DNA from: Butyricicoccus pullicaecorum
GTDB lineage: Bacteria > Bacillota > Clostridia > Oscillospirales > Butyricicoccaceae
Direction: 5' to 3'
Assembly: GCA_021531865.1 (NCBI GenBank)
Contig: JAFBIW010000005.1
Location: 1 to 64,000 of the forward strand
DNA length: 64,000 nucleotides
Part shown: piece after piece, positions 14,980 to 22,906 of the stretch
How positions within the stretch are numbered: the first letter of the stretch is position 1
How the letters are laid out: every line of letters starts with the position of its first letter
Notes under the pieces: model-generated
What the model was told of the DNA's origin: nothing
What the model saw: only the letters and a program-made list of their open reading frames with translations
Databases searched by the model: none
Program-made: the position numbers and the translations under genes

Positions 14980-15579
14980 ATGTTTCAGAAAAAAGAAAAG
15001 CCGAATTTCTTCGATCTGCTGACCGCACAGGCCAAGTGCACGGTAGAGGGCGTCGAACTGCTCTGCCAATACTGCAAGGCGCCGGATGAAGCACTGGGTG
15101 ACCGGGTCAAGGAAGCGGAAAAGAGGGGTGACCACACCCGCAGCAATCTGGTCGCGGAGATCAACCGTTCTTTTATCACACCGATCGACCGGGAGGACAT
15201 CTTCCGCCTGTCGGGCACGATCGATGACGTCATGGACTATGCGTGGTATACCGTCAAGGAACTGCGCATTTACCACATTGGCCCCGATCAGGCGATCGTC
15301 GAAATGGCCGACCTGCTGCTGGAAATGGCGCAGTTCCTGTACCAGAGCGTACACTGCCTGGAGAAACAGGCGGCACAATGCGCCGAAAACGCAATTCAGG
15401 TCAAAAAACTGGAAAACAAGCTCAACGCGCGCTTTCATCAGGCCATGAGCGAATTATTTGATCAAGAGGATATCCGTATGATCCTGAAATACCGCGAGGT
15501 TTACGCGCATTTCAATCATGCCTCTGACAAAGGCGACCACGCCGCCGATATCCTGATGGATATTCTGGTCAAGCGTTGA
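14980..15579 (+). CDS. DUF47 (PhoU-like) Pit accessory protein
   Basis: The 199-residue all-helical protein matches the DUF47/TIGR00153 family related to PhoU. Typical segments are ADEKRGDHT-like KEAEKRGDHTRSNL near 46, FITPIDREDIFRLSGTIDDVMDY near 66-88, and a C-terminal KYREVYAHFNHASDKGDHAADI. Proteins of this family are encoded next to pit and are thought to adjust phosphate uptake. I chose the ATG at 14980, which has GGGAG eight bases upstream, over the ATG at 14965, which overlaps that site. A terminator follows at once, so pit and this gene form a two-gene operon. Confidence 0.92.
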   Translation: MFQKKEKPNFFDLLTAQAKCTVEGVELLCQYCKAPDEALGDRVKEAEKRGDHTRSNLVAEINRSFITPIDREDIFRLSGTIDDVMDYAWYTVKELRIYHIGPDQAIVEMADLLLEMAQFLYQSVHCLEKQAAQCAENAIQVKKLENKLNARFHQAMSELFDQEDIRMILKYREVYAHFNHASDKGDHAADILMDILVKR

Positions 15580-15600
15580 TCCTCCATCACGTATCACGCA

Positions 15601-15649
15601 AAAAACTCCTTTCTCAGCTTCCGATTGAAAGCGTGAAAGGAGTTTTTTT
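15601..15649 (+). terminator. Terminator of the pit operon
   Basis: A 12-bp perfect stem (AAAACTCCTTTC/GAAAGGAGTTTT) with a 20-base loop is followed by a T-run. Confidence 0.9.
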
Positions 15650-15663
15650 CATAAATAATAAGA

Positions 15664-15690
15664 AAGCCTGCTTCCAAATGAAGCAGGCTT
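15664..15690 (-). terminator. Terminator of the tRNA-Gly gene
   Basis: A 10-bp perfect stem (AAGCCTGCTT/AAGCAGGCTT) is followed on the minus strand by TTTCTTATTATT, just after the tRNA 3' end. Confidence 0.8.
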
Positions 15691-15703
15691 CTGCAAAAAT
15701 AAC

Positions 15704-15777
15704 TGGAGCGGATGACGGGAATCGAACCCGCACGGTCAGCTTGGGAAGCTGAAGTTCTACCACTAAACTACATCCGC
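15704..15777 (-). tRNA. tRNA-Gly (anticodon CCC)
   Basis: The 74-nt gene folds as a cloverleaf: acceptor stem GCGGATG pairs with CATCCGC, the D loop carries AGTGGTAGA, the anticodon stem TCAGC/GCTGA holds the loop TTCCCAA, and the T arm has CGGGTTCGATTCCCG. Discriminator T and an encoded CCA end the gene. Anticodon CCC reads glycine codon GGG. Confidence 0.95.
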
Positions 15778-15788
15778 AGAACAGTTAT

Positions 15789-15817
15789 ATTTTAATCCGA
15801 AACATCGGATTTGTCAA
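15789..15817 (-). promoter_or_regulatory. Sigma-A promoter of the tRNA-Gly gene
   Basis: On the minus strand TTGACA (15817-15812) and TAAAAT (15794-15789) are 17 bp apart, ending 11 bp before the tRNA. It lies within the last codons of the upstream gene. Confidence 0.8.
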
Positions 15818-16961
15818 GTCGAATCTGCTGATCCCCCGAGTCTCTTCCGGCCAGCCGCAGGCTGCGTTCATAAGCGGCGCGGCTCATTCCCTCGCTCTGC
15901 GCGCGTATCCACGCAAAGAAATCGGAGTCTGCACCCGCACCGGTCAGCGTTTCCTCGACCGCCCGCGCCAAAGGCGCTTCCACATGCTCATAAAAATATT
16001 CGACGCCACGCTCGAGGACACCGCCCTTGGTCGCGGCGTTCTTCGTATCCTGCGCAAGCTGCTCCCGCGTCTCCAACGAGATTGGGAAAACATTCAATGC
16101 GAAAGAAAGCGCGTCGATATGCGCGGCCTGTTCGGCCGGAATGGACAGCGGTATGCTCTGTGTGAAAGCGTGCAGGCCGTCGAACCACGCGCGCGTCAGC
16201 TCGATCATAAACGACCGCAGCGGCGCGGGAACTTCCGCATCGCTGCACGGATACAGCGTGGGCAGATCGGGGCAAAACAAGAGCTGTGCTGCGCACATGG
16301 CGCTGCCCAGTGCATTGACTGTAACCGGTACGCCCGCTCGCGCAGCCGTGTCCGCAATGGCGCAGCACACCTCGCAGCAGACATGGCTCGTGATCTTTCC
16401 CGCAAGCAGCACGAGCGAATCGGGATCGGTCAGCACCACCGTTTCTCCGTAAGGCGCAAGCACCGTGCGCAGCACAGCCAGCCGTTCCTCCGGCCAACTG
16501 CTGCCGAGGGAAACCGAATTGACGCCAATCGGCGTGATATCCACGCCGCACACCGTATCGAAAATATTGGGCAGGATCTTGGCACAATGGACGTCTGAGC
16601 CAAGCTGTGCCGCGAGCCAATCGGCTGACGGACTGGGCGCAAAGCTGTAAAGATCGGGCAGCGGCTGTCCGGCAGACCGGCAGGCGGCATAGTAAGGAGA
16701 CAAGATCTCGCGCGTCAGACCGGGCACCGTCTCGGGCGGCGGGCTGAGCACGATGATGGTCGGGTTTTCTCTTGCAAGCACCGCGGCGGCATCGTTGACC
16801 GAAATGTCGAAGCCCAGCGTGCGCTCCCGCTCTGCCCGGCCGGCGGCGCTCCCCTTGACGCCGAACACATTGTCTCTGAGCGTACTGCCCAGCAGATTCT
16901 TCATCCCTCTTCTCAAATAACCGCCGATGAATCCAACGCCAATCACCACGATCTTTTCCAT
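15792..16961 (-). CDS. Pyrroline-5-carboxylate reductase-like NAD(P)-binding protein
   Basis: The 389-residue protein starts with a Rossmann-type motif (IVVIGVGFIGGYLRRGMK) and an NADP-like loop. The centre has TIIVLSPPPETV and FAPSPSADWL, and the C-terminal part has NAATKGGVLERGVEYFYEHV, which recalls the C-terminal dimer domain of ProC (pyrroline-5-carboxylate reductase), where a TSPGGTT motif is usual. At 389 residues it is about 120 longer than ProC. Function is therefore open: an NADP-dependent imine or keto reductase is possible. It is a single gene with its own promoter. A GGGGAA site precedes the ATG. Confidence 0.65.
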   Translation of the reverse strand: MEKIVVIGVGFIGGYLRRGMKNLLGSTLRDNVFGVKGSAAGRAERERTLGFDISVNDAAAVLARENPTIIVLSPPPETVPGLTREILSPYYAACRSAGQPLPDLYSFAPSPSADWLAAQLGSDVHCAKILPNIFDTVCGVDITPIGVNSVSLGSSWPEERLAVLRTVLAPYGETVVLTDPDSLVLLAGKITSHVCCEVCCAIADTAARAGVPVTVNALGSAMCAAQLLFCPDLPTLYPCSDAEVPAPLRSFMIELTRAWFDGLHAFTQSIPLSIPAEQAAHIDALSFALNVFPISLETREQLAQDTKNAATKGGVLERGVEYFYEHVEAPLARAVEETLTGAGADSDFFAWIRAQSEGMSRAAYERSLRLAGRDSGDQQIRLDKSDVSD

Positions 16962-17001
16962 GGCCGCTTCCCCTTTGTTTCCATATCTGATCCTTCATTA
17001 G

Positions 17002-17031
17002 ATTATACCACACCGCCGACGCTGCGGGCAA
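17002..17031 (-). promoter_or_regulatory. Promoter of the ProC-like gene
   Basis: On the minus strand TTGCCC (17031-17026) and a perfect TATAAT (17007-17002) are 18 bp apart, about 40 bp before the start codon. Confidence 0.75.
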
Positions 17032-17256
17032 TTTCTTCTTGCTGTGCTTGCGTTCTGCGGATTTTGGCGCTTTCCTTTGCCGTCTGTCGGAGCTGCGATC
17101 CGACCATCCGGTGTAACCCTTTCCGGGAAACGGCAAACACAATTTGATTCCTCGCGACAAGGGACATGTTACGCCGTTCTTTTCGGAAAATCCCCCAAAA
17201 TCTCTCATTGATTTTTGGTTGAAACGCCTTATTTGGTTGTTTGATCAAAACAACTG

Positions 17257-17285
17257 TTTACAGGTTTCTGTTTATCCGTTATACT
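17257..17285 (+). promoter_or_regulatory. Promoter of the double-cubane reductase operon
   Basis: TTTACA (17257-17262) and TATACT (17280-17285) are 17 bp apart, 44 bp before the ATG. The 225 bp between this promoter and the divergent one at 17031 hold nothing that I recognise. Confidence 0.85.
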
Positions 17286-17329
17286 TAATAAAGTATAATA
17301 ACAAAAAAACCGCAAAAGGAGCGTTTCTC

Positions 17330-18481
17330 ATGATCCAACTGCCCAAGAATTTTGAAACCTACCCCGAAGCGCGCAAGGCAGGCTTTCTGCGCATGAAGGA
17401 GCTCAAGGATCGCGGACAGCGCGTTGTCGGCATGTTCTGCTCGTTCGTTCCGACCGAGCTGATTTATGCCGCGGACGCAATCCCGATCGGTCTGTGCGCC
17501 TTCACGGACGAGCCCATCCCGGCGGCTGAAGCCCATCTGCCCCGCAACCTCTGTCCGCTGATCAAGGCCAGCTACGGCTTTGCGCTGACCGACACCTGCC
17601 CCTATTTCTATTTCTCCGACTTTATCGTCGGTGAAACGACCTGCGACGGCAAGCGCAAAATGTTCGAACTGCTCGACGAGATCAAGCACACACATGTCAT
17701 GCAGCTCCCGCCCAGCCGCACCGGTGCGCTGGCGCTCGAGAGCTGGAAGGCGGAGATCATCCGCTTCAAGGAAGCACTGGAGCAGTTTTATCAGATTGAG
17801 ATCACGGATGACAAGATCCGCGAAGCCATTCGCCGCAAGAATCACGAGCGTGATGTGATGCTTCGTTTCCTCGAACTGGGCAAGTGCAAGCCTGCCGCGC
17901 TGTCCGGCTATGAGTTGGGCACCCGTCTGGACGCCGCCGCGTTCTCCTTCGATCTGGAGGCGCGCTGCGCCGAGGTCGAGGCGCGCACGGCGGAAATTCT
18001 GGCCGACTGGAACGCCAACAAGAAGGGCACCGTATCCAACCGTCCCCGCCTGCTGGTCACCGGCTGCCCGAACACCGGCGTACGCGACAAGATCATCAAG
18101 GCTGTCGAGGATATGGGCGCCGATGTGGTCTGCTTCGACGCCTGCAACGGTCTGCGGGACAAGCTGCGCAAGGTCGACGAAAATCTCCCCGTTATGGACG
18201 CGCTGGCGCAGAAGTATCTGGATATCACTTGCTCGGTCATGAGTCCCAATCCGCAGCGTCTGACCGATATCGGCGACATGATCGACCAGTATCAGGCGGA
18301 CGGCGTCATCGAGATCATCCTGCAGGCCTGCCATACCTACAACATTGAATCGTACGAGGTCAAGCGTTATGTGACCGAGCAGAAGGGCAAGGCCTATCTG
18401 TGCATCGAGACCGACTATTCCAAGGCGGATTCCGGTCAGATCGCCACCCGTCTGGGCGCGTTCCTGGAGATGCTGGGCTGA
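17330..18481 (+). CDS. Double-cubane-cluster reductase, 2-hydroxyacyl-CoA dehydratase D family
   Basis: The 383-residue protein belongs to the HgdB/BadE-like family that binds iron-sulfur clusters. Conserved cysteines occur in GMFCSFVPTELIYAADAIP near 36, in PRNLCPLIKASYGF near 77, in DTCPYFYFSDFIVGETTC near 91-108, in VTGCPNTGVRD near 243 and in LQACHTYNIES near 336. Presence of a single dehydratase-type subunit followed directly by the activator, without a second subunit or CoA-transferase, matches the DCCP/DCCP-R pair of Carboxydothermus and YjiM/YjiL of E. coli, which carry an Fe8S9 double-cubane cluster. The physiological substrate of such reductases is unknown. The stop overlaps the next start. 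Confidence 0.82.
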   Translation: MIQLPKNFETYPEARKAGFLRMKELKDRGQRVVGMFCSFVPTELIYAADAIPIGLCAFTDEPIPAAEAHLPRNLCPLIKASYGFALTDTCPYFYFSDFIVGETTCDGKRKMFELLDEIKHTHVMQLPPSRTGALALESWKAEIIRFKEALEQFYQIEITDDKIREAIRRKNHERDVMLRFLELGKCKPAALSGYELGTRLDAAAFSFDLEARCAEVEARTAEILADWNANKKGTVSNRPRLLVTGCPNTGVRDKIIKAVEDMGADVVCFDACNGLRDKLRKVDENLPVMDALAQKYLDITCSVMSPNPQRLTDIGDMIDQYQADGVIEIILQACHTYNIESYEVKRYVTEQKGKAYLCIETDYSKADSGQIATRLGAFLEMLG

Positions 18482-19236
18482 TGGATTACATCGGGATCGA
18501 CATCGGCTCGACTGCGGCCAAGATCGTTGTGCGGGGCGACCACGCACAGCAGATGCTGCTGCCGACCGGCTGGAGCAGCCGGGAGACCGCCCGCCTGATC
18601 GAAGAACGGCTGCGCGACGCCGGTGTACCGCTGGGCACGGCAAACGCGCGAACGGTCGCAACCGGCTACGGCCGGAACGCCGTCGCCTTTGCAGACCGGC
18701 AGGTGACCGAGATCACCTGCCACGCGCACGGCAGCGCACAGGACAGCGGCGGTACCTGCACGGTCATCGACGTCGGCGGTCAGGACACCAAGGTCATCCG
18801 TGTTGAGGACGGCGTGGTCTCCGACTTTTTGATGAACGACAAATGCGCCGCGGGAACCGGTAAATTCATCGAGATCATGGCCAACCGCCTGAATGTCACG
18901 ATTGAGGAGTTGTTCGCCTTCGCACAGCGCGGCAATGTCCTGCCAATCAGCGCGCTGTGCACCGTCTTCGCCGAGTCCGAAGTCATCAGCTACATCGGAG
19001 AGGGACATCCGCGCGAGGACATCGCAGCCGGCGTGGTCGATTCGGTCGCCGGAAAGGTGGCGACACTCTGCTTCCGCCAGCGGCTTCTGCCGCAGATCGT
19101 CCTGACCGGCGGTCTGTGCCACAGTCCCTATTTTGCCGAGCGGCTGTCCGAAAAGCTGGGTGCGGCTGTGCACCCGCTCGAAAACGGTCACTTTGCCGGG
19201 GCATATGGCGCTTCCCTGCTCGCAGAAAAACGGTAA
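18481..19236 (+). CDS. ATP-dependent reductive activator (2-hydroxyacyl-CoA dehydratase activase family)
   Basis: The 251-residue protein is a BadF/HgdC-type ASKHA ATPase. IGIDIGSTAAKIVV at 4-17 and VIDVGGQDTKVIRV near 99 are phosphate-binding motifs; MNDKCAAGTGKFIEIMA near 122 and ISALCTVFAESEVIS near 160 carry the two cysteines that hold the subunit-bridging 4Fe-4S cluster. VLTGGLCHSPYF near 206 completes the ATPase fold. It hydrolyses ATP to push low-potential electrons into its partner. The ATG overlaps the partner's stop codon by one base (TGATG), so a fixed ratio is likely. Confidence 0.9.
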   Translation: MDYIGIDIGSTAAKIVVRGDHAQQMLLPTGWSSRETARLIEERLRDAGVPLGTANARTVATGYGRNAVAFADRQVTEITCHAHGSAQDSGGTCTVIDVGGQDTKVIRVEDGVVSDFLMNDKCAAGTGKFIEIMANRLNVTIEELFAFAQRGNVLPISALCTVFAESEVISYIGEGHPREDIAAGVVDSVAGKVATLCFRQRLLPQIVLTGGLCHSPYFAERLSEKLGAAVHPLENGHFAGAYGASLLAEKR

Positions 19237-19241
19237 AAACC

Positions 19242-19270
19242 AAAGCGGTTGCCTTTCCGGCAGCCGCTTT
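19242..19270 (+). terminator. Hairpin after the activator gene
   Basis: A 12-bp stem (AAAGCGGTTGCC/GGCAGCCGCTTT, one mismatch) lies 6 bp after the stop. The T-tract is poor (TTTGTCAAATT), so termination may be partial. Confidence 0.65.
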
Positions 19271-19327
19271 GTCAAATTCACCTTCTGTTTTTTATGCGTT
19301 CTGCCGACAAAATCCCGATTCATTCTG

Positions 19328-19336
19328 TGCTATACT
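19328..19336 (+). promoter_or_regulatory. Extended -10 promoter of the deacetylase gene
   Basis: TGCTATACT forms an extended -10 element 30 bp before the ATG. No good -35 is seen at the usual distance. Confidence 0.45.
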
Positions 19337-19366
19337 GTAAGCACTACTTGTCCGGAGGTCTCTGTC

Positions 19367-20224
19367 ATGAAAACCGCTCTGATCGCCCTGCTGCTCGCTT
19401 CCTCCCTGCTGACCGGCTCAGCCGAACCCGTTGAACCCATTGAGACAACCGAGCCGCCCGCAGTCCAAACCGTCCAGCCGGTGGCTGACCCGACGCCTGA
19501 GCCTGCGCAGCCCACGGCGGACAGCCCCAAGCAGGGCCAATGGCAAACCGAATCCTGGTGGTTCGTGCGCAACAAGACCCATCTGCCGCCCGAGGCACAG
19601 CAGACCATTGATATTCTCAGCCGAGGCGGACATTATATGGGCGACATGCAGCACAAAACCCTTTATTTGACCTTCGACGAGGGCTATGAAAACGGATATA
19701 CCGCGCAAATCCTCGACATCCTGAAGGCGAACGAGGTCAAGGCGGCATTCTTCGTCACGACGCCTTACATCCGCGAGCAGCCCGCACTGGTACAGCGCAT
19801 GGTGGACGAGGGTCATATCGTGGGCAATCACACCACCACCCACCCGGATTGCAGCAAGCTCTCCCGCGAGGCGCTGCAAAAGGAGCTGGACGGCTGTGCC
19901 GCCGCATTTCAATCGCTGACCGGTCAGGAGATGCCGCACTATTTCCGCCCTCCCGAGGGGAAATACAGCATCGCTTCCCTGAACAATGCGCAAAGTCTGG
20001 GGTACGAAACGGTGTTCTGGTCATTTGCCTACGCCGACTGGGACCCGGACAAGCAGCCCGGCCGGGACAAGGCGCTGCAAATGATCCGGGATAACCACCA
20101 CAATGGCGCGATTCTGCTGCTGCACGCCGTCTCCCAGTCCAACACCGAAGCACTGGACGAGGCCATCCGCTTTCTCAAGGAAGAAGGATACACCTTTATG
20201 ACGCTGGACGACCTGCCCCGCTGA
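19367..20224 (+). CDS. pdaA: Polysaccharide deacetylase, PdaA-like (delta-lactam biosynthesis)
   Basis: The 285-residue protein has a signal peptide at residues 1-19, a proline-rich linker to about 50 and then an NodB-type deacetylase domain. Motif 1 is LTFDEGYENGYT near 102 with the catalytic and metal aspartates, motif 2 is HTTTHPD near 157, motif 3 is FRPPEGKYS near 195 and motif 5 is ILLLHAVS near 251. The DEGYENGYT form and FVRNKTHLPP block match PdaA, which removes acetyl from muramic acid to make the muramic-delta-lactam of spore cortex. The GGAGG site selects the ATG at 19367. A lipobox-like LLTGS lacks cysteine, so secretion is by signal peptidase I. Confidence 0.88.
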   Translation: MKTALIALLLASSLLTGSAEPVEPIETTEPPAVQTVQPVADPTPEPAQPTADSPKQGQWQTESWWFVRNKTHLPPEAQQTIDILSRGGHYMGDMQHKTLYLTFDEGYENGYTAQILDILKANEVKAAFFVTTPYIREQPALVQRMVDEGHIVGNHTTTHPDCSKLSREALQKELDGCAAAFQSLTGQEMPHYFRPPEGKYSIASLNNAQSLGYETVFWSFAYADWDPDKQPGRDKALQMIRDNHHNGAILLLHAVSQSNTEALDEAIRFLKEEGYTFMTLDDLPR

Positions 20225-20230
20225 CAATGC

Positions 20231-20262
20231 AAACAGACCGCAAACCGCGGTCTGTTTTTTTT
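20231..20262 (+). terminator. Terminator of the deacetylase gene
   Basis: AAACAGACCGC and its complement form a stem followed by eight T. Confidence 0.92.
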
Positions 20263-20282
20263 CAAATTTTTTGAACTGCCTA

Positions 20283-20311
20283 TTGACAAACCGTGTATAA
20301 CTGTATATATT
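20283..20311 (+). promoter_or_regulatory. Promoter of the GntR/ABC operon
   Basis: A perfect TTGACA (20283-20288) and TATATT (20306-20311) are 17 bp apart. Confidence 0.88.
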
Positions 20312-20323
20312 GAGTATATACAG
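20301..20323 (+). promoter_or_regulatory. Probable GntR operator overlapping the -10 element
   Basis: CTGTATATA and TATATACAG form a 23-bp near-palindrome that covers the -10 hexamer. It is followed at 33 bp by the gene of a YtrA-type GntR regulator, so autorepression is likely. Confidence 0.7.
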
Positions 20324-20355
20324 TAGATTTGCAAATCACAGTGGAGGTGCATCCA

Positions 20356-20730
20356 TTGAATCTCATTATCAGCAACGCGTCTGGTCAACCGATCTACGAC
20401 CAGATCACTTCTCAGATCAAGGGGCTGATCCTGTCGGGCGAGCTACATGCGGGCGACGCGCTGCCTTCCATGCGCGCTCTGGCCAAGGATCTGCGGATCA
20501 GCGTCATCACCACCAAGCGCGCTTACGAAGAACTGGAACGCGACGGCTTTCTGGTGTCGATTCCCGGCAAGGGCAGCTTTGTCGCCCAGGCCAATCTGGA
20601 GCTTGTGCGCGAGGAAAACCTCAAGCAGATCGAAAGCCGCATGCAGGAATGTATCGCGCTGGCTGCGCAGAGCGGCCTGTCGCTGAATGACCTGTGTGAG
20701 ATATTAACCATTCTATACAAAGGAGAATGA
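20356..20730 (+). CDS. GntR-family regulator, YtrA subfamily
   Basis: The 124-residue protein has an N-terminal winged helix: [34 protein letters not shown] and [17 protein letters not shown] at about residues 11-66, followed by a short helical tail. This short tail is typical of the YtrA subfamily, which regulates adjacent ABC exporters. The TTG start is chosen because GTGGAGGTG lies seven bases before it and no ATG in frame has a site. The gene is followed by an ABC ATPase and a permease with gaps of 4 bp each. Such operons respond to cell-wall antibiotics or cationic peptides in Bacillus; the signal here is unknown. Confidence 0.88.
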   Translation: MNLIISNASGQPIYDQITSQIKGLILSGELHAGDALPSMRALAKDLRISVITTKRAYEELERDGFLVSIPGKGSFVAQANLELVREENLKQIESRMQECIALAAQSGLSLNDLCEILTILYKGE

Positions 20731-20734
20731 TAGC

Positions 20735-21559
20735 ATGAATGCGATCGAGCTGGAACATGTCAGCAAGCATTTTTCCACCTTTACGCTGGATGACATCAGC
20801 TTCACCGTGCCGATGGGCGCGGTCATGGGGCTGATCGGTGAAAACGGCGCGGGTAAATCGACCACCCTCCGTCTGCTGCTCGGACTGGCGCGGCCGGACG
20901 GCGGCGAAATCCGTGTTTTCGGTACGGACAATCCGGACAAGGAGCACATCGGCGTTGTGTTTGACGAATGCTGCTTCCCTGAGACCCTGAGCGCGCGCGA
21001 CGTCGGCCGTGTTCTTGCCTCTGCGTACAAAACCTGGTTGCCCGACACCTATGCAGCCTATCTGCGCCGGTTCCAACTGCCTGAAAAGAAGAAAATCAAG
21101 GATTATTCCCGCGGCATGAAAATGAAGCTCTCGATTGCCGCCGCGCTCTCACACGACAGCCGCCTGCTTGTGCTGGACGAGGCAACCAGCGGACTTGATC
21201 CGGTCGTTCGCGACGAGATCCTTGATATCTTCTATGATTTCATGCAGGATGAGCAGCACGCGATTCTGATGTCCTCCCACATCACGTCCGATCTGGAACG
21301 CATCTGCGACTACATCACCTTCATCCATCAGGGCCGCATCCGGTTCAGTGAGGAAAAGGATCGGCTGCTCTCCCGTTTCGGCGTGCTGCGATGCGACGAG
21401 ACGACCCTGCGCGCCCTCGATTCGGCGGCGGTGCACGGCGTGCGGCGCACCAATGTCAGCGTGGAAGCGCTGGTCGAGCGGGAGCGTGTTCCCGCCAGTC
21501 TCACGGTCGATCCGGTCACGCTGGACGAAATCATGGTTTTCACGGCAAAGGAGGCGTAA
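20735..21559 (+). CDS. ABC transporter ATP-binding protein (YtrB-like)
   Basis: The 274-residue ATPase has Walker [13 protein letters not shown] near 38, a Q-loop replaced by the VVFDECC segment near 75, the signature [18 protein letters not shown] near 129 and Walker [15 protein letters not shown] near 150, followed by the switch histidine in [10 protein letters not shown]. The signature starts YSRGM in place of LSGGQ, as in many exporters of the antibiotic-resistance type. It pairs with the following membrane protein to form a probable drug or peptide exporter under GntR control. Confidence 0.92.
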   Translation: MNAIELEHVSKHFSTFTLDDISFTVPMGAVMGLIGENGAGKSTTLRLLLGLARPDGGEIRVFGTDNPDKEHIGVVFDECCFPETLSARDVGRVLASAYKTWLPDTYAAYLRRFQLPEKKKIKDYSRGMKMKLSIAAALSHDSRLLVLDEATSGLDPVVRDEILDIFYDFMQDEQHAILMSSHITSDLERICDYITFIHQGRIRFSEEKDRLLSRFGVLRCDETTLRALDSAAVHGVRRTNVSVEALVERERVPASLTVDPVTLDEIMVFTAKEA

Positions 21560-21563
21560 CACC

Positions 21564-22190
21564 ATGCGTGCATTGCTCTTAAAAGATATTCTGACCCTCA
21601 GGAAAACACTGATAACCTATATTGGTTTTATGGTGCTCTACTTTGCAATCGGTCTTTACAGCGATAATTCCGCGTTCTTTCTTGCTTTTGTCGTTCTGAT
21701 GTGCAATATGCTGCCGATGAACGCCCTGGCTTATGATGAGCGATTTCACTGGGATCGCATGGGACTATGCTTGCCTGTGCCGCAGCACAACCTGGTGCTC
21801 AGCAAATACGTCCTCTCCCTGCTGGGCTTCGTGGTCTCCTCTCTGCCGCTCTTTCTGTTTTACCGAATCGCGGCGCAGATCAGCGGACAGCCCTTCAGCG
21901 AAGAACAGCAGGTCATCCTGCTGCTCACAGCCTCCGGTTTGATTCTCGCTTCCATTCAGCTTCCCATGCTGTTCTGGCTCGGCACAGAACGCGGCCGTTT
22001 TGTCACGATCGCCATTTTTCTGTTGTTCGGCATCTCCGTGCCGGCGATCGTGATGGGACTCGGCCCGATCGAGTCCGCGCTGGCCTGGCTGATGACCCAT
22101 CTTTGGGTCGTGCTGCTTATCGGACTCGCGCTGTTCTGTCTGTCGGCGCTCATCTCTATCGCGATTTATTCCCGCAAGGAGTTCAATTAA
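21564..22190 (+). CDS. ABC-2 type transporter permease
   Basis: The 208-residue protein has six hydrophobic segments, starting at about residues 18, 36, 87, 116, 144 and 178, and the LLLKDILTLRK start typical of ABC-2 permeases. A conserved YDERFHWDRMGLCLPV segment follows the second helix. It is the membrane partner of the ATPase upstream (4-bp gap). Substrate is not predictable. A strong terminator follows. Confidence 0.88.
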   Translation: MRALLLKDILTLRKTLITYIGFMVLYFAIGLYSDNSAFFLAFVVLMCNMLPMNALAYDERFHWDRMGLCLPVPQHNLVLSKYVLSLLGFVVSSLPLFLFYRIAAQISGQPFSEEQQVILLLTASGLILASIQLPMLFWLGTERGRFVTIAIFLLFGISVPAIVMGLGPIESALAWLMTHLWVVLLIGLALFCLSALISIAIYSRKEFN

Positions 22191-22193
22191 ATC

Positions 22194-22229
22194 AAAGAGC
22201 CTGTTTCCGGAGAAACAGGCTCTTTTTTT
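22194..22229. terminator. Bidirectional terminator between the permease and mnmM
   Basis: A 14-bp perfect stem (AAAGAGCCTGTTTC/GAAACAGGCTCTTT) has a T-run on the plus side and A-tract on the other. It serves two convergent genes. Confidence 0.9.
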
Positions 22230-22783
22230 CAGTCCTTCCAAAGAAAGATCGGCATGGGCGGATCGTTGCGGCGGTTCGCCCAGTCGCAGACCAGCACCGA
22301 GCAGCGGCGGTCATCCAGCGTGCGCAGATGGGCCAAAATGGCGTCCCGTTCATCGTAGCCATTCGCGCCGCCGTAATAGAGCGACAGGCTCATCACGCCG
22401 CCCGGCTTGAGCAGGCGCAGTCCTGCGTCGATCGCGGCGATCGAGGATTCCGCGACTGTGAAAATATGCGGGTCGCCGCCCGGCAGACGGCCGAAATTGA
22501 ACACGATGCAGTCCACCGTTTCCGGTGCGGCGTACTGCTCCATGTTCGCGTGGCTGTCCTGTATGACCTCGGCTGTCAGGCCCTCCTGTTCGAGCAGCTT
22601 CCGCGTCTGCCGCACCGCATCCGCCTGAATGTCAAACGCCAGCACCCGGCCCGCAGACCCGGCCAGCCGGCAAAGCAGCGCGGTATCCCGTCCGCGCCCC
22701 GCCGTTGCGTCGATACACACCGCGCCCGGCTTGACCTGCCGCCGCAGGAAATCATGCGCCAGCCCAAGGGTATTGAGTCCCAT
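22229..22783 (-). CDS. mnmM: Class I SAM methyltransferase, MnmM/YtqB-like
   Basis: The 184-residue protein matches the YtqB family: an N-terminal GLAHDFLRRQVKPG block, SAM motif CIDATAGRGRDTALLC near 23, a D-x-D-like FDIQADAV motif near 50, VFNFGRLPGGDPHI near 93 and LSLYYGGANGYDE near 133. YtqB/MnmM of Bacillus subtilis methylates the wobble-uridine modification nm5s2U34 of tRNA. The match in length and in the NFG-LPG-D motif is good. The start has a GGAGGGGG site. The gene stands alone, convergent with the ABC operon and divergent from the aminotransferase. Confidence 0.85.
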   Translation of the reverse strand: MGLNTLGLAHDFLRRQVKPGAVCIDATAGRGRDTALLCRLAGSAGRVLAFDIQADAVRQTRKLLEQEGLTAEVIQDSHANMEQYAAPETVDCIVFNFGRLPGGDPHIFTVAESSIAAIDAGLRLLKPGGVMSLSLYYGGANGYDERDAILAHLRTLDDRRCSVLVCDWANRRNDPPMPIFLWKD

Positions 22784-22859
22784 TTTCCCCCTCCTATTGC
22801 AGGTTTTTCTTCATTTTATCAGAATTTCACCGATTTGTATAGCCGTCTCTTTTTCACTG

Positions 22860-22868
22860 TGCTATAAT
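22860..22868 (+). promoter_or_regulatory. Extended -10 promoter of the aminotransferase gene
   Basis: TGCTATAAT is a perfect extended -10 element 38 bp before the ATG. The -35 is weak. Confidence 0.6.
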
Positions 22869-22906
22869 AAATTCCAGTACAGTCCGTATCAGAGGAGGTC
22901 ATTTCC

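Noticed and set aside
17003-17248. Small open frames in the gap between the ProC-like gene and the double-cubane operon
   Set aside because: They lack ribosome binding sites, overlap the promoters of both neighbours and show no recognisable features.
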